From assembly GCA_039613835.1 (NCBI GenBank), contig CP154827.1, forward strand, positions 1,714,001-1,778,000: DNA of 64,000 bases, given 5' to 3'. This document shows, piece by piece, positions 51,014 to 60,045 of the stretch. Each line of letters starts with the position of its first letter. Within the stretch, counting starts at the first letter, position 1. The translations under genes and the position numbers were made by a program. The DNA comes from Acetobacteraceae bacterium (GTDB taxonomy: Bacteria > Pseudomonadota > Alphaproteobacteria > Acetobacterales > Acetobacteraceae). The notes below the pieces were generated by a model. It saw only the letters and a program-made list of their open reading frames with translations, was not told the origin of the DNA and made no database searches.

Positions 51014-51537
51014 TGTCCGGATTGTTGCCGATACAGCAAAATGCGACGACGGAGCGTCATGTCCTGGGCGGTGCCGTGGCGGGGTTGATCATCCTCCTCG
51101 CTGATCAGGCCAGTAAATACTGGATTCTCTATATTTACCACCTGCCTGAGAAGATCTCCGTGCCCATCCTGTCATGGTTCAACCTGACGATGGTGTGGAA
51201 CAGGGCCGTGACGTTCGGCATGTTTGGCGGGTTGGGGAAGTGGGCGCCGTGGATTTTCAGTTCCCTTGCGCTTCTGACTGCGGCCGTCCTTATTTACGTG
51301 ATGATGACGATACCACGCCGCCTTGTCGCGATCGCCGCAGGGATGATCGCGGGCGGCGCCATTGGCAACGTGATGGACCGATTGCGCCTGGGCGCGGTTG
51401 TGGACTTCATCCATTTGCATGCTGGGGGATGGAATTGGTTTGTTTTCAACATTGCAGATATGGCCATTGATGTCGGTGTTGCGTTATGGATTCTGGACCG
51501 CTTAATTTTAGATCGACAGGCACGATGCGATGCTTGA
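51013..51537 (+). CDS. lspA: Lipoprotein signal peptidase
   Basis: Inner-membrane aspartic protease that removes signal peptides of lipoproteins. ATG 51013 overlaps the ileS stop (TGATG); 174 aa. Four TM helices are visible, with the motifs LADQASKYWIL, NRAVTFGMF (the family has NxGxAFG here, so this is a slightly unusual variant), GGAIGNVMDRLRLGAVVDFI with the first catalytic Asp and NIADMAIDVG with the second. Several lipoproteins in the window would be its substrates. Confidence 0.93.
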   Translation: MSGLLPIQQNATTERHVLGGAVAGLIILLADQASKYWILYIYHLPEKISVPILSWFNLTMVWNRAVTFGMFGGLGKWAPWIFSSLALLTAAVLIYVMMTIPRRLVAIAAGMIAGGAIGNVMDRLRLGAVVDFIHLHAGGWNWFVFNIADMAIDVGVALWILDRLILDRQARCDA

Positions 51538-51579
51538 ATCCCTTGTCGAGTCACAGGCTAACGCGTAAGGTTTGACACG

Positions 51580-52119
51580 ATGGCAAAGCAAATGATCCTC
51601 CGCGTGCAACGCTTCGTTGCTGTTTCTGGTGTGCTGGTGGCGTTACCGGGCTGTTCCGGCTCTGAGCTGTCACGTGCCTTCGGGCTGGAGCGCTCAATGC
51701 CGGATGAATATACCGTCACGACGCAGCCGCCCCTTTCCATGCCGCCAGGGAGTGATCTCAACCTACCTGGAGAGGGCGGGCGCAAGCTCAATGACTCGGC
51801 CAGTATGCAGGCGCTTGAGATGCTGGCGCCTGAAATGGCGTTACGCCGTGGCGTCAGTCAGGGTAGTGCCGGGCAGCGTGATCTCGTCAAAAATCTGGAT
51901 GAGGCGGCGTCCAACCCGCAGGCGGGGCAGGAATTGCAGGGCTATAATGGTGACCTTGCGGATCAGATCCTCTTCTGGAAGGGTCGGCCACAGGACGCCG
52001 TTGTTGATGGAGAGGCTGAAAACCGCCGTATTCGGGACGCGTCAGCTATGGGGCGCAATCCGGCAAAGGGGGTGACCCGCGTCAAACCGTCCTCCAAGGG
52101 ATTTCTTGGCGTCTTCTGA
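51580..52119 (+). CDS. DUF3035-family lipoprotein
   Basis: A 179-aa exported lipoprotein. The signal peptide ends in a lipobox (VALPGC). The conserved DUF3035 start FGLERSMPDEYTVTTQPPLS followed by MPPGSDL is clear. The rest is a low-complexity, probably extended chain ending SSKGFLGVF. The family occurs in Alphaproteobacteria next to lspA and is thought to act at the envelope; its role is not known. The gene is intact and follows lspA closely. Confidence 0.87.
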   Translation: MAKQMILRVQRFVAVSGVLVALPGCSGSELSRAFGLERSMPDEYTVTTQPPLSMPPGSDLNLPGEGGRKLNDSASMQALEMLAPEMALRRGVSQGSAGQRDLVKNLDEAASNPQAGQELQGYNGDLADQILFWKGRPQDAVVDGEAENRRIRDASAMGRNPAKGVTRVKPSSKGFLGVF

Positions 52120-52131
52120 GGTCGCAACGGT

Positions 52132-54095
52132 ATGACGCCCCATCCGCGCCGAACCGCCCTCAGATCTGCCGCCTCTCCAATCATGTGATGGACCTGATCG
52201 CCGCAGGTGAGGTGATTGAACGACCCGCCGCGGCGCTTAAAGAGCTCGTTGAAAACGCGGTTGATTCCGGCGCGACGGAAGTCCAGGTCGCTCTCAATGG
52301 TGGCGGGGCGGACCGCATTGAAGTGCAGGATAATGGCTGTGGTATGACGGCAGATGACATGACTCTGGCCCTTGAACGTCATTGCACTTCCAAATTATCG
52401 GACGGCAATCTCTCACATATCCGCACGCTTGGTTTCCGCGGGGAGGCCCTGCCGTCCATCGGTGCGAGTGCACGGTTTTTGATTGTGTCGTGTGTCCCGG
52501 ATGCGGATACGGCCTGGGCCATCTGGGTTGAAGGCGGCCAGATCACCCCGCCCGCCCCCGCAGCCGGGACTTTCGGCACGCGTGCCGTGGTAGAGGATTT
52601 GTTTTTCGCGACCCCCGCCCGGCGGAAATTCCTCAAATCTGCAAGAGTGGAAAGCGGCCATGCTGAGGCGGTGATGCGCCGCATCGCGCTGTCAACGCCG
52701 CATTGCGCCATCAAATTCAGTCTCGATAACCGTGTCATTATCGACCTGCCCACGCAATCGGCTGAAGCGCGCGCGAAAGCCATTCTGGGCGAAAGTGAGG
52801 GGCTTTGCGTCCTGTATGAGCAGCGTGATGCGATGCATCTCAGCGGCTTCATCTGCGGTCCCGCCGCCACGCGAGCGACGGCTTCCGGGCAGTTCATGTC
52901 CGTCAATGGCCGTGCCGTGAATGACCCGCTTCTTAAAACGGCGATCCGCGTCGCTTATCGGCCGCTGATTGAGGCCGGGCGCTTTCCCATCCTCGCATTA
53001 TCTCTGGACCTTCCGTCTGAGGAAGTGGACGTCAATGTCCATCCCGCGAAAACGGAATAGAGATTTGCGCGGGAGGAGGAGGTGCGGTCTTTTGTTATTG
53101 GTGCTCTCCAACGCGCTGTGGGTTTGGGGGCCGGGCAATCCGGCCATCATGCCCAGTTGCGGGGGGCGTCCGACGTACGCTACCCGCAGGATAAGATGCC
53201 GCGCCCGGATGGCCCACTTGGAGAGGGCGCCGCATCGCACCGCCTTGACCCGATGCCCTATCAGGGTCGACTCGGCATGGCGCACCATGAAAGCCCCGCG
53301 CGCGCCCTCCGTTACCCCACGCCGCCGGGCGATGTCGGGACAGTGATGACGCCCTTAACCGTTGCGGATATTGAAGCGCAACTCGCGAGCGGCAGCATCC
53401 GGTCGGGCGGTATGTCGGATGGCAATGAGGGTTTCCGCCCGTCAGCGCGGGTGCTTCCCCACCCGAAGGATGCCACGCCCGAGGATAATGTCGCACCGCA
53501 CCCGCTCGGTGCGCCGGTGGCGCAGGTTCTCGACACATATATCATCGCCGTGGCGGATGATGGGGATCTCGTCCTCGTGGATCAACATGCTGCGCATGAA
53601 CGCCTGACGCATGAGCACCTCCTCCGCCAATGGTCGGAGGAGCAGATCAGGACGCAGCGCCTCCCCCTGCCGAAAATCATCTCCCTTTCCACGCCTCAAC
53701 TCGATGCCATGATGTCTTACACGGAATCTCTGGCGCGTCTCGGGCTAGAAATTGATCGTTTCGGGGTGGACGGCCTTGTCCTGAGAACCATTCCGGTGCT
53801 GCTGCAAGGTTCGGACGCTGCGGGGCTGATCCGCGATCTGTCCGAGGAGTTGACGGATGACGCGCTGGCGACGCCGGGAGAGGCCGTCGCGATTGAACGC
53901 AGGATCGATGCGGTGATCGCAAGAATGGCGTGTCACGGGAGTGTTCGGTCAGGCCGTCGTCTTCATGCTGAAGAAATGTCCGCGCTTCTACGGCAGATGG
54001 AGGCCGCACCCCGCGCTAATACCTGCTCCCACGGGCGTCCAACCTGGCTGAAGCTCAGTAAGAATGAAATTGAACGCCTCTTCGGTCGGCGGTAA
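52132..54095 (+). pseudogene. mutL: DNA mismatch repair protein MutL with in-frame stop and lost start frame
   Basis: The N-terminal GHKL ATPase is present: LIAAGEVIERPAAALKELVE, DNGCGMTADD, TLGFRGEALPSIGA, AVNDPLLKTAIRVAY. At the conserved HPAKTE-x-RF motif the x codon is TAG (53058-53060); the frame then continues unchanged (RFAREEEVRSFVIGAL) through the linker to the C-terminal dimerisation/endonuclease domain with VDQHAAHERLTHE and ACHGSVRSGRRLH, CSHGRPTW. Upstream, ATG 52132 is one frame off from the conserved start (QICRLSNHVMDLIAAGE), so a second small indel is likely. As written, two partial proteins at best are made. MutL couples mismatch recognition to excision. Confidence 0.9.
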
Positions 54096-54115
54096 GGCGC
54101 AGCTGAACTTTCGTC

Positions 54116-55015
54116 CTATTTTTTCGCGCCGGACGGTGATTTGCCCTTCCGGAACAGGACATTACCCGCTGAAGCGCCCATCACGCAGATAATGCCCATC
54201 CATTGGGAGAGGTAAAGAGCCTCCCCGAGGAATATAATCCCGGAAAAACTGCCGAACGCTGGTTCCAGGCTCAAAAGAATGCCCAGTTCACGCGGGTTGA
54301 GGCGACGCATCGTGATGATTTCCAGCAAATAAGGGATCGCGGAGGAAAGCACGGCGATCCATATCGCGGTCAGGCTTGCTGAAGGGTTGGCGTAAGCCGT
54401 AGGGAGGGCGATCACGAAGCAGGGCAGGAGGAGGATACCGGCGAAGCTCATGCCAATCGCCGCGGCCTGCGCGCCGGGCACGGCTTTACTGACGCGCGTC
54501 CCGGCGAGAAGGTAAATAATCCAACCGACAGCGCTGCATAAGGCGGCGGCGACACCGATCGGGTCGACATTATGGAAGGACCTATCAGGCCGGAGGATCA
54601 GGAAGAGGCCGATCATGACGATCAACGCCCAGAATATATCCATCCAACGCCGTGAGCCAAACAGAGCCAGTGAAAGCGGACCGATAAATTCGATTGTGAC
54701 GGCGAGGCCCAAAGCCATCCGGCTAAGCGCGATGTAGAAAAAGAGGTTCATCATCGCCATGGCCGCGCCATAAGGAATGAAGAGCCTGATATTGGCGCGG
54801 GTCAGATATTCAACGCGCGGCCGCACCAGGATGAGAAGCATGACAGACGCCAGGCAGACGCGAAGCCCCACCATTTGCTCGGCGGAAAATGTGCCAAAAA
54901 GATTTTTGGCCATCGCCGCGCCGATCTCGAAAGATGACATTCCGGTAACAAGGGCGAGTACAGCCTGTACACGTGACCATCCCCGTGACTTCTGACCGAA
55001 ACGCAGGAGGCGCAT
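54116..55015 (-). CDS. EamA-family exporter (RhtA-like)
   Basis: A 299-aa inner-membrane protein with ten hydrophobic helices, two EamA repeats. Similar to threonine/homoserine exporters (FEIGAAMAKNLFGTFSAEQM, TIEFIGPLSLALFGSRRW, SSAIPYLLEIITMRRLNPRE and LLSLEPAFGSFSGIIFLGE). The ATG overlaps the parE stop (TGATG), so the genes are translationally coupled on the minus strand. The real substrate is unknown; an amino acid or metabolite efflux role is inferred. It is intact. Confidence 0.85.
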   Translation of the reverse strand: MRLLRFGQKSRGWSRVQAVLALVTGMSSFEIGAAMAKNLFGTFSAEQMVGLRVCLASVMLLILVRPRVEYLTRANIRLFIPYGAAMAMMNLFFYIALSRMALGLAVTIEFIGPLSLALFGSRRWMDIFWALIVMIGLFLILRPDRSFHNVDPIGVAAALCSAVGWIIYLLAGTRVSKAVPGAQAAAIGMSFAGILLLPCFVIALPTAYANPSASLTAIWIAVLSSAIPYLLEIITMRRLNPRELGILLSLEPAFGSFSGIIFLGEALYLSQWMGIICVMGASAGNVLFRKGKSPSGAKK

Positions 55016-57030
55016 CAGATATCAAGCATCTCAACGGAACGCGCACGCTCCTGAATAAATTGAAAGCGCAGCTCCGGCTTCCGTCCCATAAGGCTCTCCA
55101 CCTGATTGCGAGTCAGAGACTCGTCTTCCCGTGGGACAATGACACGAAGCATTGTGCGGTGGCGAGGGTCCATTGTTGTTTTTTTAAGATCGTTCACCGG
55201 CATTTCACCGAGACCTTTAAAGCGGGAAATTTCAACGCGCGCATTTGGTTTAAAATCCCGCTTGATGCATCGATCTCGATCATCATCATTCATCGCATAA
55301 ACGGTCTTGGGGCCATGTGTCAGGCGGTAAAGCGGCGGTTGCGCAAGGTAAAGATGGCCGCCTTCGATCAGGCGGGGCATTTCGCGGTAGAAGAAAGTCA
55401 TCAGGAGGGAGGCGATATGCGCGCCATCGACGTCGGCATCCGTCATGATGATGACACGGCCATAACGCAGCTTTCCCGAATCAAACTGTCCGCCGATCCC
55501 GGCGCCGAGGGCTTCAACGAGGTCTTTCAATTCCTGATTGGCGCGCAGTTTTTCGGCCGTGGCGGAGGCGACATTCAGAATTTTGCCGCGCAATGGCAAT
55601 ACGGCCTGGGTTTCACGGTCCCGCGCCTGACGGGCGGACCCACCGGCGGAATCTCCTTCGACGAGGAAGATCTCGGTCTCCGCTGCGTTCTCCCGCGTGC
55701 AATCCGTCAATTTGCCGGGAAGACGCAGGCGACGCGTCGCGCTTTTGCGCAGCGTGTCCCGGTTTTCTTTCCGTCGAAGCCGGTCTTCAGCCCGCTCAAC
55801 AATCGCGGTGAGGAGTTGATCTGCCTGTGCCGGGTTACCGCCCAGCCAATAGTCAATCCGGTCGCGTAACGCCCCCTCAACGAGGCGCGCGGCCTCCTGC
55901 GTTGTCAATTTCTCTTTCGTCTGACCCTGAAAATGCGGGTTACGGATGAAGGCGGAGAGCTTGCTGGCGACCATGCCCATAATGTCATCGGCTGTGATCA
56001 CGCCAGCGCGTTTCATCGCGCGCTGCTCACCCCAATGGCGGAAGCCCTTCAGGAGCGCGGCGCGGAGGCCGATCTCATGCGTGCCGCCCTGAGGGGTCGG
56101 GATGGTGTTACAGAAGGACGCGATGGCGGCCGAACCGCGAGAGATAAAAGCGATCGCCCACTCAACCCGGCCACTTTCCTCCCCATTGGCGGATTTCGGG
56201 AGTTGCGCCTCGCCCGCCCATAACGGGGCCAGCAGCGTTTCCGGCGCTTCAAGCTCCGTAACGAGACTGTCCGCCAGACCATTCGGGAAATGGATGATGT
56301 CCGTCTCCGGCGTGTCGTCCCCTTTTCTGATGGTTTCCGCAGCTACCTTCCAATGGATCGTGACATTGCGGAAAAGCGACGCTTTTGACCGGCAGAGGCG
56401 ATAAAGCCGATCGGCTGAGAAACCAAGATTGCCGAAAATCTGAGGATCCGGCGTGAAACGCACCGCGGTGCCGCTGCGCCCCGACGCCTTGCCGATTTTC
56501 TCAAGCGCTGACTGGGGGACGCCCCGCGCATAGACCTGCCGCCAGAGAGCACGGTCCCGCGTGACGTCCACTTGCAGAAAGGAGGAAAGCGCATTGACGA
56601 CGGATGAGCCGACACCGTGTAAACCTCCCGATGTCTGATAGGCTTTGCCCGAAAATTTACCCCCGGCATGGAGGGTTGTGAAAATCACCTCCAAAGCGGA
56701 GCGATCCTTGAATTTCGGATGGGCATCGACGGGGATGCCGCGCCCATTATCGCGCACGTAAAGCGTATCGGCGCTTTCGAGACTGACCTCAATCACGTCG
56801 GCAAAACCGGCGACAGCTTCATCCATCGCATTATCGATGATCTCGGAGGCCAGATGGTGATAGGCCGTGTCATCCGTGCCGCCAATATACATGCCGGGGC
56901 GCCGGCGCACAGGCTCCAGCCCCTCCAGCACTTCAATCTGTGCGGCGTTATAGGCGCTCGCCGCCTTATTGGCGCGATCACGTTTCGGGCGCTCAGGGCT
57001 TTGACCAGGGAAGAGATCGTCGCTCATCAT
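55015..57030 (-). CDS. parE: DNA topoisomerase IV subunit B
   Basis: ATPase subunit of topoisomerase IV (chromosome decatenation). The 671-aa product has RRRPGMYIGGTDDTAYHHLA, the GHKL ATP site EIIDNAMDEAVAG and DNGRGIPVD, GLHGVGSSVVNALS, the TOPRIM EGDSAGGSARQARDRET with Glu and DADVDGAHIASLL, and a C-terminal QRxLR-like end (HRTMLRVIVPREDE). Start MMSDDLFPGQSPERPKR. ParE rather than GyrB is inferred from length and the short TOPRIM region. Complete and unbroken. Confidence 0.93.
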   Translation of the reverse strand: MMSDDLFPGQSPERPKRDRANKAASAYNAAQIEVLEGLEPVRRRPGMYIGGTDDTAYHHLASEIIDNAMDEAVAGFADVIEVSLESADTLYVRDNGRGIPVDAHPKFKDRSALEVIFTTLHAGGKFSGKAYQTSGGLHGVGSSVVNALSSFLQVDVTRDRALWRQVYARGVPQSALEKIGKASGRSGTAVRFTPDPQIFGNLGFSADRLYRLCRSKASLFRNVTIHWKVAAETIRKGDDTPETDIIHFPNGLADSLVTELEAPETLLAPLWAGEAQLPKSANGEESGRVEWAIAFISRGSAAIASFCNTIPTPQGGTHEIGLRAALLKGFRHWGEQRAMKRAGVITADDIMGMVASKLSAFIRNPHFQGQTKEKLTTQEAARLVEGALRDRIDYWLGGNPAQADQLLTAIVERAEDRLRRKENRDTLRKSATRRLRLPGKLTDCTRENAAETEIFLVEGDSAGGSARQARDRETQAVLPLRGKILNVASATAEKLRANQELKDLVEALGAGIGGQFDSGKLRYGRVIIMTDADVDGAHIASLLMTFFYREMPRLIEGGHLYLAQPPLYRLTHGPKTVYAMNDDDRDRCIKRDFKPNARVEISRFKGLGEMPVNDLKKTTMDPRHRTMLRVIVPREDESLTRNQVESLMGRKPELRFQFIQERARSVEMLDI

Positions 57031-57090
57031 CGTGCTTCGGCGTTGGGGCGTTGCATGTCAGGGCGCGCGGCCGGTCTCGTCACCATCATG

Positions 57091-57642
57091 TCAATGTTTC
57101 GCGCTGCGTCTGCGACGATGCTGCTGCGCGCGGGTTGTCGTGTTACGCGGGCCGCTGCATGACTCAAAAGATTCCGGCTGGGCGATGTCTTTACCTTCCG
57201 CATAGTGCGAGAGATCCTCTCCATCCTTGAGGGCGTCGATCTCATCAAACATCTGCATACGCTGTGCACAGAAAACAGTGCCAGCGTGCACGCCACCTTT
57301 GGACTGAACATTCGCGAGCTGGGTCACGTAATCATCACGCTGGCAACTGGCGGCCCGCCCGTAATTGCTCCGGAAATAGCGATCGAGACGTCCTTCCTCC
57401 TCCGTCAGTTTCGGCCTGAATTTCGTCACGAACGCATTATAGCGATCCTGCGCGCTGCATGAGAGCGCCGTCACCATCAGTTCACTTTTAAGACCCTGCA
57501 CATTGAAAGCCTCATGCGTGGGCGACTCACCACAAGTGGCGGCGGCCTGCGCGACCGGAGAAATAAAGAGAAGGGCGGCGGGAAAAAGCCCGGCTAAGCC
57601 GCACGCTTGTCTGAAGATTTTGACAACGTGACGTGGCTTCAT
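57091..57642 (-). CDS. Secreted protein of unknown function with conserved cysteines
   Basis: 183 aa. ATG 57642 has a GGAGAAG site 6 bases upstream. A signal peptide ending near PVAQA is followed by TCGESPTHEAFNVQGLKSEL and ALSCSAQDRYNAFVTKFRP, then SCQRDDYVTQLANVQ and TVFCAQRMQMFDEI. The four or five Cys suggest disulfides in the periplasm. The C-terminal 30 residues are basic and low-complexity. Similar proteins occur in acetic acid bacteria as hypothetical secreted proteins; function is unknown. Confidence 0.7.
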   Translation of the reverse strand: MKPRHVVKIFRQACGLAGLFPAALLFISPVAQAAATCGESPTHEAFNVQGLKSELMVTALSCSAQDRYNAFVTKFRPKLTEEEGRLDRYFRSNYGRAASCQRDDYVTQLANVQSKGGVHAGTVFCAQRMQMFDEIDALKDGEDLSHYAEGKDIAQPESFESCSGPRNTTTRAQQHRRRRSAKH

Positions 57643-57925
57643 GACAACTTCTCCAGATGGAATTGTAAGGGCGCGTTCAGGCGCGAGGGACCGGGACGAA
57701 TGCGGAAAGAATTACGACGGACAAGGCGCAAAATAAACCCATTTTTGCATTTGAGCGCTTGCATTGAAATGGATAGGTGGGCACATCGTCACTTCCTGGG
57801 ATTATTGGAGGAGAAACGCTGGCGGCGAGCTTTCGTTTTTCCGATTATTCCTGTGCAAACGATCCGTCATATGAACGCATGGCCGACCCCACCATAGTCG
57901 GTCGTCCAAGAAGGGAGTTAAAAAT

Positions 57926-58441
57926 TTGCTGCGTGTTAAAAAGGTTTTAGGCTTCGTCGTGATGTCTGCCGTGCTCGCGGCCTGTCATCGGCCGCTTCTG
58001 CCGGCACGTCTTATCGCACCTGACCCGTATGGCAATCTCAAAAAATCGGCTTTATGTCAGCTTACCCCGGTCAAGGCTGAGGAAGGCGGTCGTAAACTGT
58101 CAACTGAGATGACGGTAAGAAGCGATGACGGCTTCTGCACCCTCACCCTTAAAAAGCCGGAGGGCGGCAGTTACGCGTCTTTCGGCGTCGTGCCCCATCC
58201 GCAGCAGGGCAAGGTGCTGATTTATAATTATGAGGGCCAGACCTACCTGAATTATCGCGCCGACACCGCTTATGCAGGCGATGATGCTTTTACCGTCATT
58301 TTGATTCCGTCAATTGATGCGCCGCGTGTCGCCCTTGACGTCAAGGTGAACGTCCAGGCCACACCCATCGTCCCTGTGACGCCAGGCGCGGCTGCAACAC
58401 CGGAGGTCAGGCGGGGCTACGGTCTTAAATTGAAAAGGTAA
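57926..58441 (+). CDS. Small lipoprotein of unknown function
   Basis: About 171 aa with a TTG start at 57926 after GGGAG; no better in-frame ATG lies before the signal peptide. The signal ends in a lipobox (VLAAC). The mature part (DPYGNLKKSALCQLTPVK, DDGFCTLTLKKPEGGSY, GQTYLNYRADTAYAGDDAFT) looks like an all-beta domain with two Cys, then a Pro/Ala-rich end. The stop overlaps the end of the converging Rrf2 gene by 17 bases. I do not recognise the family; an envelope role is inferred from export. Confidence 0.7.
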   Translation: MLRVKKVLGFVVMSAVLAACHRPLLPARLIAPDPYGNLKKSALCQLTPVKAEEGGRKLSTEMTVRSDDGFCTLTLKKPEGGSYASFGVVPHPQQGKVLIYNYEGQTYLNYRADTAYAGDDAFTVILIPSIDAPRVALDVKVNVQATPIVPVTPGAAATPEVRRGYGLKLKR

Positions 58442-58874
58442 TCGGTTCCTCAACCGGTCGACGCAGGCCGCGTTTCTCCGCGCGACGGATCAGCTCCTCC
58501 AATGAGATCTCCGCCATTTCTTTTTTCATCCGGAGGTCAAGTGTCTGCCAGCATGGGGCAATAACTTCCCGGAAAAGAGGGTTGGATGCTTCATCCATCG
58601 GTGCAGGCTCATCAAGCAGGACGGCCTGCGCGATATCATCAAGTGAGATATCGCGCTGCGCCCGTCCCGGGCGGTAGCCGCCCTTAGGGCCGCGCACGCT
58701 CTCCAGCAGGCCGCTGCGGGATAATGTCTGCAAAACGGGTTCAATCCCGCGACGTGCCAGGCCCGTGCGCTCCGCAAGCTCGACGCCGCTGACGAGGTCC
58801 GTGCGCCCCGTGTGAAAAGCGATGTCCAGCATGACGGTGACTGCCGTCATCGCTCTGTCACATCGCAGATACAT
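58425..58874 (-). CDS. Rrf2-family transcriptional regulator
   Basis: 149 aa, ATG 58874 after GGAGGAAA. The winged helix shows RCDRAMTAVTVMLDIAFHTG, GVELAERTGLARRGIEPVLQ and RSGLLESVRGPKGGYRPGRA, the Rrf2/IscR/CymR fold. The iron-sulfur Cys triad of IscR is absent: only one Cys (APCWQTLD) is seen in the sensing region, so it is more like CymR or a Cys-sensing member. It is divergent from cysK, a common arrangement in which the regulator controls the cysteine synthase gene. Confidence 0.88.
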   Translation of the reverse strand: MYLRCDRAMTAVTVMLDIAFHTGRTDLVSGVELAERTGLARRGIEPVLQTLSRSGLLESVRGPKGGYRPGRAQRDISLDDIAQAVLLDEPAPMDEASNPLFREVIAPCWQTLDLRMKKEMAEISLEELIRRAEKRGLRRPVEEPITFSI

Positions 58875-58964
58875 TTTAAATTTCCTCCGAATGGCTGGAT
58901 TATATATAACAGTTTTACATCGTATTTTAAAATAGCGTTATCGAGTCATACGCGGGAGGTTATT
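58875..58964. promoter_or_regulatory. Divergent promoter region between Rrf2 regulator and cysK
   Basis: 90 bases, AT-rich in the middle (58905-58940, with ATTATATATAACAG), between divergent ribosome sites (GGAGG for Rrf2, GGGAGG for cysK). A short promoter pair and an operator for the Rrf2 protein probably lie here; no exact box is assigned. Confidence 0.5.
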
Positions 58965-59993
58965 ATGTCATCGGGTCAAGGACCGGCATCTCGGATCGCG
59001 ATTAAAAATGCGGCTGAGTCCGCCTCGGGGCGCAGGCAGGGGCCTCGCATGCATGGGCAGGTTTACGGGTCAATCCTTGAGACAGTGGGGGCAACGCCTC
59101 TCGTCGCGGCGCCGCGTCTGCAACAGAAGGAAGGGCTCCACGCGCAGATCCTTCTCAAACTCGAGTTTTTCAATCCGCTCGGATCGGTCAAGGATCGGAT
59201 TGGCCTGGCAATGATTGAGGACGCTGAGGCGCAGGGTCTGATCACGCCCGGGCGCACGGTGCTGATTGAGCCGACCTCCGGCAATACGGGTATATCGCTT
59301 GCCCTTGTGACGGCGGCGCGGGGTTACCGGTTGATTGTCACCATGCCGGAAAGCGCTTCCACGGAACGTCGGAAGATGATGCGTCTCCTGAACGCGCATC
59401 TGGAATTAACGCCCTCATCCCGCGGCATGGCCGGCGCGATAGACCGTGCACGTGAGCTTGTGGCTTCACTGCCAGATGCCTGAATGCCCAGGCAGTTTGA
59501 CAACCCGTCCAGCCCCGATATCCACGCCCGTGGCACGGCAGAAGAAATTTGGGCCGACACGCAGGGCCAGGTGGATATGGTTGTCGCAGGTCTCGGAACG
59601 GGTGGCGCCTTGACCGGTATCGCACGCACTCTAAGCGCGCGAAAACCCGGGATGACGTTTTGGGGCGCCGAACCCTCCGAAAGCGCCGTTCTCCATGGTG
59701 ATCGGCCCGGTCCGCACGATATTCAGGGGATTGGGCCTGGTTTTTGCCCGCATATACTCGACACGTGCCTCCTGACCAGGGTTAAAACCGTTTCGGAGCG
59801 GGAGGCCATTGCGGCGGCGCGTCTATGCGCGCGGGTGGAAGGCATTCCGATCGGGATTTCATCCGGTGCAGTCCTCTCCGCCGCGTTGGAGCTCGCACGG
59901 GCGCCGGAAAATAAAGGGAAGGTCATCGTCACGATGATCCCCTCATTTGCAGAGCGATATCTCTCGACGTCGCTCTTCACCGACCTCGTTTAA
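58965..59993 (+). pseudogene. cysK: Cysteine synthase A, interrupted by in-frame TGA
   Basis: ATG 58965 follows GGGAGGT. The fold-type II PLP enzyme is clear: ETVGATPLVAAPRLQQKEG, FFNPLGSVKDRIGLAMIE with the PLP Lys, IEPTSGNTGISLALVTAARG and TMPESASTERRKMMRL. After ASLPDA a TGA (59481-59483) interrupts the unchanged frame, which then reads MPRQFDNPSSPDIHARGTAE and VVAGLGTGGALTGIARTL with the rest of the active-site region, to 59993. TGA most simply comes from a TGG Trp codon. Two fragments would be made; neither holds a full active site. It makes cysteine from O-acetylserine and sulfide. Confidence 0.88.
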
Positions 59994-60000
59994 TTGACCC

Positions 60001-60020
60001 GCCCGCGATGGAGCGGGCGC
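60001..60020. terminator. Hairpin between converging cysK and OmpA-like genes
   Basis: A 7-bp GC-only inverted repeat (CGCCCGC / GCGGGCG, loop GATGGA) lies in the 52-base gap between two genes that end facing each other. No T-run follows on the plus strand; on the minus strand a short ATTAAAC follows. A bidirectional terminator is plausible but not certain. Confidence 0.4.
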
Positions 60021-60045
60021 GCCTGCCAATCCTTACGCCTTATGT

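Noticed and set aside
54973..55869. 298-codon open frame antisense to parE, and similar frames antisense to uvrA (14504-15169), ileS (49331-50059) and the efflux genes (31323-32264)
   Set aside because: All are shadows of well-supported genes or pseudogenes on the other strand.
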